From assembly GCA_946894095.1 (NCBI GenBank), contig OX335656.1:1999001-2063000 (forward strand): 64,000 nt of DNA. Reading direction: 5' to 3'. This DNA is from Incurvaria masculella. Lineage: Eukaryota > Arthropoda > Insecta > Lepidoptera > Incurvariidae. A program made the position numbers and the translations under genes. This document shows, piece by piece, positions 9,757-19,143 of the stretch (position 1 is the stretch's first letter; each line of letters starts with the position of its first letter). The notes under the pieces are model-generated. The model searched no databases. It was given only the letters and a program-made list of their open reading frames with translations, and was not told where the DNA came from.

Positions 9757-10140
9757 TAATAATAATAATTTTTATTTCAGGTCATGACCCATATGTTGTT
9801 AGTAGACATTACATGGTTAGTACATTTATAAAGTTGTTAACATGAAGCTATGCCAGAATATAAATATTTCGGCATTGAATTGGCTTATAATACATTTTAT
9901 TATTTCGTTTTGGCTTTCACTAATGGTTTTTTTAAATGCTGCAATTTTTTGCCTCATAATGGCATTAAAGTCATTAACTCTATTCTCAACGAACATACCA
10001 GACCCATGATACAACGAAATGCGTTATTATATTGAACACGCAGGGTGTTGTACGCTCGTTTCGTGTAGTTCGTCCATAACTGGCATGTGTAGAACGACTG
10101 GCAGTACGCTTTGAATAGAGTTATTTTGACGTCATTGGAA
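9757..10140 (-). pseudogene. LINE reverse transcriptase C-terminal remnant
   Basis: Minus strand reads YTKRAYNTLRVQYNNAFR, then after a one-base frame change SGMFVENRVNDFNAIMRQK and SESQNEIIKCIISQ. This is the conserved C-terminal tail of many insect LINE ORF2 proteins (TKRxxxxLRVxYNxxFR...FVExxVxxFxAxxR). A (AAT)n tract lies at the 3' side. Frameshifted and non-functional; clade not assigned. Confidence 0.6.
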
Positions 10141-10635
10141 CAGTTAGCAAAAATTTCCTACAATGTTTTTTAACCCCTATTTTCTCAACATTCCCACTAA
10201 ATAAAGAAACAAATACCTAACAGTCAAACGACGTGTTATTCGGCCAAGAAAACTGAAATTTGCCAGTGTTGGTGTTGCTCAATTTGATAAACACCATCGT
10301 AAGGGGGCAGTTCTTTTTAGACGAGAAGAAAATAATAATTTTATTACTGCTTATGTGCTGGAGGAAAACGAATTTGGATTCAAGCTCAGTCAACCGACAG
10401 TCTTGTCAGAGTAAAAATCACTAATATGTAAATAGTAAAAAAGTTTTGATTTAGTATTTCTATATGTACCCATGCCAATAACATTTAGTTGTGCAATACA
10501 GATTCTGCATAGACTTTTTAAATGACATAGGTTGTATCTGATGAAAGATTATGGAAGAAAATCCAAAATATTAGGGATTTTGGATTTTCGTAGAAATCTA
10601 GCACGTGGCTTTACCGCTATGACCCAGCGTTTTAA
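10141..10635. other. Unannotated spacer
   Basis: Contains a 45-bp match (10217-10262, GTCAAACGACGTGTTATTCGG) to 13555-13600, otherwise nothing recognised. Confidence 0.35.
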
Positions 10636-11026
10636 GATTTTTTTATTTTTTTATGTGACTGGACATGGATGGCTAATACCACAAGTTCTGTCATGGTATT
10701 AGCCCAACACACCACATGGGAACTAGGTGCCATGCCAGGACCTTCCTTATATTTCACGGCTACATTGAACTGGATGGAAAACACGGACAATTTTCATTGC
10801 CGCTTCGACCATCGTTCATCCAATGCGATGGTACCACCCCGGGCGGGACAAACCCTACCACCTAGTAAGTAAGGAAGGGGACCTACAGCTTAACGTGGAA
10901 TCCGAACCACGGCCAGCCTCTCTCAACGGTCGAATGGTCACCCATCCAAGACCAGACCGGACCCAGCGTTGCTTAACTTCGGAGAGCGATCGCCGAAGTG
11001 TCGCGCCACTGGGCCACTGAGGCTGA
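10636..11026 (-). repeat. SINE family B, 5S-headed, best-preserved copy
   Basis: Minus strand from 11026: CAGTGGCCCAGTGGCGCGAC (tRNA box A-like module), then CTCTCCGAAGTTAAGCAACG, CTTGGATGGGTGACC (5S rRNA box A/intermediate/box C order, 10936-10988). The body follows (GGCCGTGGTTCGGATTCCA, CTGTAGGTCCCC, GCCCGGGGTGGTACC, AATTGTCCGTG, GGTCCTGGCATGG, GGTATTAGCCATCCATGTCC) and then an A-rich tail. About 390 bp. Possible degraded duplicate AGC.TTTTA.GA at both flanks. Confidence 0.85.
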
Positions 11027-11512
11027 GCTTTTACGAGCTTAATTCATCTAAAAAGACTTTTCCTCGTACTTACGCTTATTACCACCATCCCCTCACCTAA
11101 ATCCTGGATCCTCGCCTCCTGCCACAATAAGGAAACATTGCTCAATTTATTTACAAACAATGACACCGACCAGTCCTCGGAGAACATAAGGAAAACTCGA
11201 CACCTTTCTGCACTCACGGCGTAATTATCATCTCTGTCGAGTTGACACGCCGACACAGTCACTTGAAAATGTTAAGTAGGTAAACATAGCTATCAACCGG
11301 AGCGGGCAGTGGTTTCCGAGATGGTCCGAGTTAGCACAGTCGCGGACACTAAAAAAACCTTCGAAAGTTTGTAATCTACCGTGATATCAGCCTCATTAGT
11401 CCAGGAAACGAAGAACGCTAACAGTATTAAGGCTAAATAAAAACATGTTAAACAGCTGAAGATACTCTTACTTGATGTGTGCAACTGCTTAAGAGAGTCG
11501 CTACCCTATCAA
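11027..11512. other. Unannotated unique-looking sequence
   Basis: Two modest minus-strand open frames (11044-11262; 11293-11484) show no recognisable family, no splice-bounded pattern and no repeat partners in the window. Confidence 0.35.
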
Positions 11513-11739
11513 TTCCCTATACTACGGGCGGTAACTGTTTCCATGCTCTTAATGTTTTACTAGATTTTTGAAATTTTGGATTCTAAAATATATTATAGAA
11601 ATTTATATCTGTATGATTAAATTTTTTATATACTTTTTATGTTGGCTAATAAACATTGGAAAAAAGGTGGCTGTTTTTACGTTCATTTTCGATTTTTTTT
11701 ACTGAAAAATACAGATATTAACTAAAAAAATCAAAACGT
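11513..11739 (+). repeat. Dispersed repeat family C, copy 2
   Basis: Colinear with 1143-1389; see there. Shared 3' end GAAAAATACAGATATTAACT and A-run. Confidence 0.6.
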
Positions 11740-11749
11740 GCGGACACAC

Positions 11750-11919
11750 AGGCTGAGATAAATAGGCGTAACAGAAACTATGACTAGCGGAAAGTAGTAC
11801 TTTGTGACGTCATTTTGATACATTTTGAATGGACGCAATCTCAAAGTGATGCAAATTGACGTCACAAAGTACTACTTTTTGTTAGTCTTAGTTTCTGCTA
11901 CGGCTATTTATCTCAGCCA
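11750..11919. mobile_element. Family D palindromic MITE (D1)
   Basis: 170-bp near-palindrome: AGGCTGAGATAAATAGGCGT...ACGGCTATTTATCTCAGCC with inner GTAGTACTTTGTGACGTCA / TGACGTCACAAAGTACTAC. No ORF. Confidence 0.85.
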
Positions 11920-12214
11920 TAGAATGATTTTTGATTAAAGACACATTTTGATTAAAATTTGGCAACGTTTAGGGGTAGGAAAACGTTAGGACCTGGAAGA
12001 CGATTTTGCTATTTTAATGGCAGCCGCCGAGCAAAATTGTACCTTAGACAATGGACAAATTGGCTAATGTAAAATTTATGTGTAACAATGATCCATTTAC
12101 CATGGTCTCTTGTTTCATAGATAAACATATAAAATGAATACTATTCTCATTTAGGTGAGAACTCGCACTGACTCTACAGTTTATGCATTGGGAGAAATAA
12201 CTCGGCAAGGAGTG

Positions 12215-12443
12215 AATTCCCCAGCGTACCTACCTACCCAATTAATAAAGGATTGCAGGGTCGGCAGGTTCTAATACAAGGTATGTCAACAGTGAATGGG
12301 TGCATTCCCTGCCTGTTGCGCGTTGAGCGATGGTAGAAAGAATACGGAGTGATGGCGTTATGTAGCTCCCGAAAGTATTCGCCGCGGTATAAAAGATGGA
12401 ACACAAGAACACTGCTCTCTCCTTTCCACTGTGACATCGTCAA
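12215..12443 (-). pseudogene. LINE ORF2 C-terminal fragment
   Basis: Minus-strand frame LLYRGEYFRELHNAI, then FYHRSTRNRQGMHPFTVDIP, matches the C-terminal region of insect LINE ORF2 proteins and directly matches the fragment at 44768-45010 (STRNREKMHQFTVDIP). Truncated on both sides. The TATAAAAG on the plus strand (12388) is the reverse of LLYRG codons, not a promoter. Confidence 0.6.
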
Positions 12444-12508
12444 CTTTCACTTGCAAGCTGGCTGCGCGGAGGCGGCGGCGGTGCATGCATCGCATGTTCG
12501 CTCCAGAA

Positions 12509-12697
12509 GCCCTACTACGAACGCTATCGAGTACGCGCAATCGAGAAGGCGATATCGCCTGTCGAAAATATTGTATGCGTTTGACAGTTGGTGTCGAAAG
12601 CGCTCTCGATACCAACGCTGTCAAACGCATACAATATTTTTGACAGGCGATATCGCCTTCTCGATAGCGCTTGCTCGACAGCGTTCGTAGTAGGGGG
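12509..12697. mobile_element. Foldback element, 190-bp near-perfect palindrome
   Basis: GCCCTACTACGAACGCTATC...GCGTTCGTAGTAGGGGGC with long inner arms (AGAAGGCGATATCGCCTGTC / GACAGGCGATATCGCCTTCT; GTATGCGTTTGACAG / CTGTCAAACGCATAC). Arms about 90 bp with a loop of roughly 10. No target duplication resolved. Confidence 0.75.
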
Positions 12698-12698
12698 C

Positions 12699-13696
12699 CA
12701 GGAGAATTCGTCAGGAAGCCGGATACAGGATTTTGGCCTTGTTGATTCCTGTTAATAACTTCGATGTAAAACCTTGTAAAGCTGAAAATTGTATTTTATT
12801 AATTTAAAACACACTTTTTAAAGTACGTAACTTTTTTAACGAATGCGATTTGGTAGGACGCGAGGATGCAAGGACACATTTATTACAAAAGAGTGCGGTA
12901 AAAATGACGTCTCTATGGATATACTGCAAGGCCGGACAGATACCGATCATGACATGCGTATCGCAGGACAGTAGCCTCTTACCGTTCCTGTATGCGACCT
13001 ACACGGTATTCAGAGCATCCTCATACCTAAAAATTTTGGACCAATTTTTGCGATTAAAACGAGATAGCCAGAGCCCGACGTCGCTTAGTTAGAGCAGCTC
13101 GAAATAATTCTTTTTAAATGTGACCAACCCGCATAACGCGCGAAACCGGTTTTTTTATTGTTTCGTTAAAGAAATAGGGAAAAGTTAAACATGTTCTTCG
13201 CTGAATGGGTAGATAATGTTAAGATCTTTGAAATGGTATTAAAATAAATATTAGTTGATATCAATATAAGCCGTAAACTTAAAAAATAATATATTTGACA
13301 CCGGACTTAAAAAAAAAATTCCATGCATGAAATATCAATTTTTGTAATAATTTTCTTTCTGTTTTGTTAGAACGTTTGAGTAGAATTATACAAGTTTTTT
13401 TTTCATGTTCCCATTCCATAGAGATCAGGAACTTAACGCAATCAAACCATTCGAATTGGCTAGTATAACCATCTTCACACTCTGTTAGTACTTGCCAGGT
13501 GAGCCGGCAAGTGAGTGATTACATTTGACGTTTAGTTACATTTCGCATCATGCTTACTGTCAAACGACGTATTATTCGGCCAAGTGAAACGAAATTGAGC
13601 AGTTAGGATGGTACGAGATGCAACTATTCGTTAGATTTATTCACTCACTAGGTGTTTACACTGTGAGTGAATTTACCATGGTAACCCCGGGTGTCA
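12699..13696. other. Unannotated spacer with a weak SINE-like scrap
   Basis: 12895-12990 (CTTGCAGTATATCC on the minus strand) faintly resembles the tRNA-like element at 14819-14905. The frame 12850-13092 shows no family. The 13555-13600 block repeats 10217-10262. Confidence 0.3.
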
Positions 13697-13914
13697 ATTC
13701 TTGGAATGCCGCACTCAGGAATCAGGAATCTTTCAGATTAGAAAAAAAACGCTTCGCTAGCGGTTGTCAAAGCGGTTTTATCGACGGAAAGAATCCGGAG
13801 CGCGGTTTCAAATGATTCAAGGTTTTCCGTCGACGACCTCGCTTTGACAACCGCTATGAAAGCGGTTATCTCGACTAAAAGATTCCCGATTCTTGAGCAC
13901 GGAATTCCAAGAAT
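13697..13914. mobile_element. Foldback MITE (218 bp)
   Basis: Termini ATTCTTGGAATGCCG / CGGAATTCCAAGAAT. Inner arms AGCGGTTGTCAAAGCG / CGCTTTGACAACCGCT and ATCGACGGAAAG / TTTTCCGTCGAC, so nearly the whole element folds back. Single copy in the window. Confidence 0.7.
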
Positions 13915-14250
13915 AGGCCTACGGGAATGACGTGGATGACCGCAGTTTTCTTTGCCGCTTTGTCACTGTAATCTTAGAGAACTATTAATCGTGTACCGCA
14001 CGCAAATTAGATCATTACATACAATTTAATAGCAGTTTGCAACCTAATAATCTCCTGATTAGATTATTGGCACATTGTTTTTATTGCAAAGGCAACACTG
14101 TTACGAGGCGTTAGTTTGAATGAACTCAGGGACACGGAGCTCCCTCCACCATGCCGACTAACGAGATGGCCCGGCGGATGCGGCGTGATGATAAAAACTC
14201 CAATGATTCCAAGTAGCGCGTCGCGCAAGTTGTGGCGCGGTGCGCATTAA
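13915..14250. other. Unannotated spacer
   Basis: No ORF or repeat partner; CTAATAATCTCCTGATTAGATTATT near 14045 is a short inverted motif. Confidence 0.35.
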
Positions 14251-14347
14251 TAGTTACGCAGCTGAAATTTTCAGTGTGTATTTTTTGGTGTTGATGGTAC
14301 GGAACCCTTCGTGTGCGAGTCCGACTCGCACTTGGCCGGTTTTTTGT
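14251..14347 (+). repeat. Family A remnant, internally deleted (A7)
   Basis: AGCTGAAATTTTCAGTGTGTA joined directly to GATGGTACGGAACCCTTCG and the GTGCGAGTCCGACTCGCAC palindrome, ending CCGGTTTTTT. The 5' hairpin and microsatellite are missing. Confidence 0.8.
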
Positions 14348-14612
14348 ACGGTTAGTTCGGTGCTAGTCTCGTACTAAGTTTTGGCAGGTGCTCTCCGTAT
14401 ACGACTGTATGTAAAGGCATGTTCACCCGGCGAGTTCATTTACCATGACAACGCCCCTGATACGAAAATCGTGCTCGTGTTGCCTACAACAAACAAAATT
14501 AAATATCTATAACCACACTAGCTGCGGGACCCGTCTCCGCTCGGTGTGTCGTTTTGGACAATGACGCTCTGATTTTTTTTGTACAAAAGTAGCGCATATT
14601 AGATATAATTCA

Positions 14613-14676
14613 ACGGAGCAGTTCGCATTTGTGATGAACTGCCTTTATCGAACTCGGAAAGAGAACGATAGTGATG
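14613..14676 (-). repeat. SINE family B fragment
   Basis: GGAGCAGTTCGCATTTGTGA and TTTATCGAACTCGGAAAGAG match the central body of tRNA-headed copies. Confidence 0.65.
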
Positions 14677-14818
14677 TTGTTTGAATGTTCAATCTTTGCA
14701 GTCAAGGTCCGTAACGCAGGTATAGCGTTAAATAAATGTATGTAGGTATAATCTGAAATAGGCATTGATTACGGGAAGAGAGACTGTAGGAGAATTCCAA
14801 ATTATGGTTATACTGCAG

Positions 14819-14905
14819 GTGGCGAAATTGGTTAGACGCAATATGCGATTCGTATGTTTTGCTGGTTCGGGTCCAGCTTTGCAGTATATAAGTAAAGTAG
14901 TTCTT
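14819..14905 (+). repeat. tRNA-like SINE head
   Basis: GGTGGCGAAATTGGTTAGAC (box A-like, Leu-type) and GCTGGTTCGGGTCCAGC (box B-like) at tRNA spacing of about 30 bases, followed by CTTTGCAGTATATAAGTAAAG. No clear tRNA acceptor stem, so a SINE head rather than a tRNA gene. Confidence 0.45.
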
Positions 14906-14995
14906 TTTACAGGGATCTTTCTTGAATTAATGTGTCCTTGCTTCACGGTCGATCATACATACCTACATGTCACATTCCTTAGAATGAAAGTGTTA

Positions 14996-15076
14996 TGTAA
15001 ATGCGCGACGCGGGATCAAACCCACGACCAATCGAACATGAGGCGAGGCCCCGCGCTATGAGCCACAAGCCACTCG
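14996..15076 (-). repeat. tRNA-like SINE head (minus strand)
   Basis: Reverse strand shows TGGCTCATAGCGCGGGGCC (box A-like) and CGTGGGTTTGATCCCGCG (box B in a T-arm stem). Downstream minus-strand sequence is AT-rich. Different from family B. Confidence 0.45.
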
Positions 15077-15236
15077 ATGCATGGCTGTATTTACTAATAT
15101 TTAGTTTTACTGAGTCGGCGAGGACAAATCGACAATATTATTATTATTTTTCACGCTCCGAATTACCCTCATTCATCAGCTAATTTGGCAACGCGAATGC
15201 TGCGGCCGCGGCCTTGTTGCGTGTTTTGGTGATTTT

Positions 15237-15687
15237 TTAGGGTTCCGTACCCAAAGGGTGAAAACGGAACCCTATTACAAAGCCTCCGCTGTCCGTCCGT
15301 CCGTCCGTCTGTCACTGGGCTGTATATCACGAACCGTAATAGCTGAAATGTTCACAGATTAAGGGCCGAGTGCACGAAAGAACAAAACATCAAAATCAAC
15401 GTCAAAGTATATGATCAAACACGTCACTGTGTGTGGACAGTATGGAAGGAACTCTATGCGGTTCACTAAAAGGTACGTGTTTGAACATTGATTAACTCAG
15501 CCGTTTCTTCGTGCAACCGGGGCTAAGTATTTATTTTGCCGCTATAACAACAAATAGGTAAAATAAAAAAATAATAAAAATGATAGGTGGCCCTCATACA
15601 AAAAACCTGATTTTTTGCGTTCAATCTAGTACGATGGTCCGGAACCCTTCGTGTGCGAGTCCGACTCGCACTTGGCCGGTTTTTTCG
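15237..15687 (+). repeat. Family A element interrupted by a MITE (A8)
   Basis: Complete A copy (AGGGTTCCGTACCCAAAGGG to CTTGGCCGGTTTTTT) split after TTCACAGAT by the family E insertion at 15363-15523, so A8 is older than the MITE insertion. Confidence 0.85.
15363..15523. mobile_element. Family E palindromic MITE (E2) nested in A8
   Basis: 161 bp, GGGCCGAGTGCACGAAAGAA...CGTTTCTTCGTGCAACCGGGGC, flanked by TAA (15360-15362 and 15524-15526). The interruption of a known repeat fixes both ends, so element limits and the TAA duplication are well supported: PIF/Harbinger (Tourist)-type. Confidence 0.85.
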
Positions 15688-16296
15688 ATGAATACGTACC
15701 GCTCGGATAGATATTTAATACTAGATTGCGACCACTCAAAGTTGACCGCTGTGAAATGGTGCCACTGTGCTAAAATCTGCATTCCATGGTCCGCTTTAAG
15801 TTATCCCTAATTTCAAAGTTGAAATCGTAAAAACTGTAGAGTCCCGAATTATCATTTCGTTACGCTGGAAAGTGAAAGAATTGTATGTCCCTCATACGCA
15901 TGCTGTGGAGAAATATTGTTTTACTAATTGCGTATGGCTCAGTCAAACTGAACCTTTATCTTTATATGTATAACCCTACATAAACCCAAGTTGTTAAGCT
16001 GCTTTCAAAGTAGCCGGCGGCTTTTTTAATCGCTCGGGTTCCTGGGAACCTGTCTCATGTAATTGAAGGCAGATATCAATTTACAAGTTAATCTGCCTGA
16101 AGAAAACATGTTTTGACTTCGCGAATACCCCCCCCCCGCCTCCCCCCCCCCCCTGGTCCCGTGATCCCAATTGAATTCGCCAGCTCTGATGCAATTATGC
16201 AAATTGGGCTCAGGACTCTTCGACGCTCCCATCCGAGGCGCGCCTATCTTTGCAACATTTTCATGACGAATGCCGCAACACAATGTAGGTTACTTT
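15688..16296. other. Unannotated spacer with poly-C tract
   Basis: A C-rich tract (16129-16154, about 23 C interrupted by G and T) sits next to a GGTCCCGTGATCCC segment. No gene or repeat recognised. Confidence 0.4.
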
Positions 16297-16509
16297 TTAG
16301 TTTAAGTTATTGTATAAAACGTGCAAAAAATTCGAACTTTCGGACCTTATATCTTAGAAACCAAACACAATTTTACAATGCCAACGGTCATCTGACATCC
16401 AGTTCGATCAAATAAAGCTATTTTGAGCAAAATTTAGGATCTCTGACAGGAAATATGAGCGTGATCTTCTTTCCCCGTTTGTATGGGGAGTTGAGCGGGA
16501 TGGGCCACC
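16297..16509 (+). repeat. Family K element, 5'-truncated (K0)
   Basis: Starts at TTAAGTTATTGTATAAAACG and ends GAGCGGGATGGGCCACC followed by TTAA, matching the 3' two-fifths of K1. Confidence 0.8.
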
Positions 16510-16675
16510 TTAAGGTTCGCTTAAAGTTGAGGCTAGGAAGAGGGACGATTGAAATACCGGCCCTAAGCCTAACGAAATATAGTACTTTGTAACGTCACTT
16601 TGACACGTTTTGTATGGACGACATTTCAAAGTATTGCAAAGTGACGTCACAAAGTACTTCTTTTCGTTAGTCTTA

Positions 16676-16834
16676 GCCCCGGTTGCACGAAGAGACGGCC
16701 GAGTTAATCAATGTTCAAACACGTCACTTTTAGTAATCCGCATAGAGCTCCTTCCATACTGTCCACACAAAGTGACGTGTTTAATCATACGTTGACGTTG
16801 ATTTGGATTTTTTGTGCTTTCGTGCACTCGGCCC
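16676..16834. mobile_element. Family E palindromic MITE (E3)
   Basis: GCCCCGGTTGCACGAAGAG...GCTTTCGTGCACTCGGCCC, TTA on both sides. Same family as E1 and E2. Confidence 0.85.
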
Positions 16835-16837
16835 TTA

Positions 16838-17004
16838 GGCTGAGATAAATAGTCGTAAAAGAAAATGGACTTATGAAAAGTAGTACTTTCTGACGTCAAT
16901 TTGCATTACTTTGACATTTCGCCCATACAAAGTGTGACGAAATTACGTCACAAAGTACTACTTTTCATTAGACTTAGTTTATTTTACGACTATTTATCTC
17001 AGCC
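16838..17004. mobile_element. Family D palindromic MITE (D3)
   Basis: GGCTGAGATAAATAGTCGTA...TACGACTATTTATCTCAGCC with flanking TTA at both ends, defining family D termini and target duplication. Confidence 0.85.
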
Positions 17005-17022
17005 TTAGTTTATGTTACGACA

Positions 17023-17850
17023 GGAATCTTTGGTAGTCCTTGGTAATCTGGAAAGCACTTGGTAATCCTGATAATATTGCCTACTGGTAATCTCGGTGTA
17101 CACTTTTCACTCTAGTGACTGGTCCCTCGCAGGCTTCCTTGCCTCTAATACCATCGACATACCAAAGCTTTAGATTATCAAAAGTTTTAGATTATATCGA
17201 TGCTCTATACGAATTATTATAGTTCGCCACTACTGCCCTTCCTTTACGGTACAGGCTAGTTACATGATGCCGAAAGAGGATGGCGTGCTACGTAGGCAGA
17301 GTTCCGTATCGTCGTCTCTCTCTGATTAAACCCTTCCCCCGTCTCCGTTCCCCACGATGACGTCACGCGGCCGCGCCTCCTCCGCTAGCCCGCCGCGTGA
17401 CGTCACCGAGGACCTCGCCCGCGAAACGCCCGAAGCGACACGCCCGCGAGCCTTCTCGACCCTATCACCGAGCATTAAGGCATACGTTTGCGCGGTAAAT
17501 GCCCTGCAAGCAACATTGAATAGTGAGGAACTAATTTTATCAGCGTGCATTCCGAAAATAGATTTTCATTTCCTATAAAGTGGGTTATGTTACGTAAGTG
17601 CTGCACAATATATCTATTCCGGTCTGTAGATTGCTGATGTATTAATAGTCGTATTACCAATATGTTACTGAGTGTGCACCTAACCTACTTTACTAATGAA
17701 ATAGCTCAATCGTCTCCTTGGTGCAATCAAAGTGGATTAATAATTAATAATAAATAGAATTCACATCAAATGTCCGCTGCACGGTTAGCGTTTATGGTGG
17801 TGTGACCATATAGCATAGTGCGCTGTGTTTACAAGACGAACAAAGACTAG
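17023..17850. other. Spacer with a CpG-rich core
   Basis: Mostly unrecognised. 17330-17470 is CpG-rich and holds the inverted TGACGTCA pair described separately. The open frames over it are opposite-strand mirrors and not persuasive as protein. Confidence 0.35.
17358..17405. promoter_or_regulatory. Inverted pair of CRE-like TGACGTCA sites
   Basis: TGACGTCACGCGG (17358-17370) and its exact reverse complement CCGCGTGACGTCA (17393-17405) flank 22 CG-rich bases. TGACGTCA is the CREB/ATF consensus. Function is inferred only from the motif; no TATA or transcription start evidence. Confidence 0.35.
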
Positions 17851-18325
17851 GGCTGAGATAAATAGTCCTAACAGAAACTAAGGCTGAGATAAATAGTCGT
17901 AACAGAAACTAAGGCTGAGATAAATAGTCGTAACAAAAACTATGACTAACGAAAAGTAGTACTTTGTGACGTCACTTTGACACATTTTGTATAGACGAAA
18001 TCGCAAAGCAATGCCAATTGACGTCACAAAGTACTACTTTGCGTTAGCATTCGTTTCAGTGACGACTATTTATCTCAGCCTAAGACTAACGAAAAGTAGT
18101 ACTTTGTGACATCAATTTGCATTACTTTGAGATTTCGTCCAAACGAAATGTGTCAAAGTGACGTCACAAAGTACTACTTTTCGTTAGCCTTAGTTTTTGT
18201 TACGACTATTTATCTCAGCCTTAGACACATTTTGTATGGACGAAATCTCAAAGTAATGCAAAATGACGTTACAAAGTACTACTTTTCGTTAGTCCTAGTT
18301 TCGGTTACGACTATTTATCTCAGCC
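17851..18325. mobile_element. Nested cluster of three family D MITEs
   Basis: Three left ends (GGCTGAGATAAATAGTC...AACTAA) follow one another every 29 bp at 17851, 17880 and 17909, and the matching right halves appear in reverse order, ending at 18079, about 18217 and 18325. This is the pattern expected if each new copy inserted into the TAA inside the previous one. The outermost copy has lost about 35 bp after its TAAGAC. Confidence 0.75.
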
Positions 18326-18519
18326 TAGGAGTGAAACCCCAACTCAAGTACCACTACCATGAGTAATAGGGAGATGGAACACATTTGCCCGTTGACACCA
18401 CTTCTGAAATCGTTATCAATACATTGGAGTCGCGCTCATGGAATGAGAAATCTTTTTTTTGTGAAATCTTTATGATTTCTCTAGTTTTCCTCAAAGAAAG
18501 CATGGTGACCTGTGCATTT

Positions 18520-18798
18520 ATTGTCCCAATATTAGCCAAACACACTTCGTGGAACTAGGTGCCATGCCTTTACCTTTCATTGCACAGCTTTAAACTGGAT
18601 GGAAAACGCGGACTACCTATTTTCATTGCCGCTTCGACCTTTCTTCATTCGGAGGAAAGGATTCTCTTTTCATGGTTGCTTACTAGACGGTAAGGTTAAA
18701 CCCACCCGGGGAAAAACGCGGACAATTTTTCATTACCGTTTTTTTCATCCAGTTCAATGTAGCCGAGCTCATAAAGGTAAGGTCCTGTAATGGCACCA
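18520..18798. repeat. SINE family B fragments in head-to-head arrangement
   Basis: 18525-18655 runs in one orientation (GGAACTAGGTGCCATGCC, CTGGATGGAAAACGCGG, CATTGCCGCTTCGACC). 18695-18798 contains CACCCGGGGAAAAACGCGG and CATCCAGTTCAATGTAGCC..GGTCCTG, part of it inverted. Confidence 0.65.
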
Positions 18799-19143
18799 GA
18801 GCCGGTAGTCTCAGTTGTCACCTAAATTGGCGTTACGGCAAACCGATCGACTGGCGTTTTCAAATGTATGGTAAATTGAAAAGCGCGCGCAGTGGGCGTT
18901 AAGCGAACTAACATTTGCGAGTTCGAGCTTGATTTGACAGCTTACTCAACGTTGCCGTAAATACGTCGACGTTGCCGTTTACGTCGACTCCGCGTTTTCA
19001 TACAAATCGGAAGTCCGCGTTTGACTTTGACAGCTTGAAGAAGTAAAACCACAGAATATCTAGTAAAAACTTGTATGGAGTTTGGAGAAAACGCCAGTCG
19101 ATCGGTTTGCCGTAAACGCCAATTTAGGTGAGAACTGACCACT
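18798..19143 (-). mobile_element. Family F long-TIR MITE (F2)
   Basis: Full copy in opposite orientation to F1: GAGCCGGTAGTCTCAGTTG ... CTGACCACTC, with TCACCTAAATTGGCGTT and AACGCCAATTTAGGTGA ends. Inserted directly next to SINE fragments. Confidence 0.75.

Larger units (their letters stand above)
16564..17022. mobile_element. Nested MITE cluster: outer D2 containing E3 and D3
   Basis: The outer D element (GCCTAACGAAATATAGTACT to GTTAGTC, then GTTTATGTTACGAC at 17008-17021) is split at a TTA. In that gap lie E3 (16676-16834) and D3 (16838-17004), separated by TTA at 16673-16675, 16835-16837 and 17005-17007. Two independent insertions used the same or the duplicated TTA. Confidence 0.8.

Noticed and set aside
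10936..10988. 5S rRNA gene
   Set aside because: Only about 50 bases of the internal promoter region match and they sit at the head of a repeated SINE body; the 5' and 3' stems of 5S rRNA are absent.
12386..12394. TATAAAAG as a core promoter
   Set aside because: On the minus strand it is the LLYRG codons of a LINE ORF2 fragment, which explains its presence.
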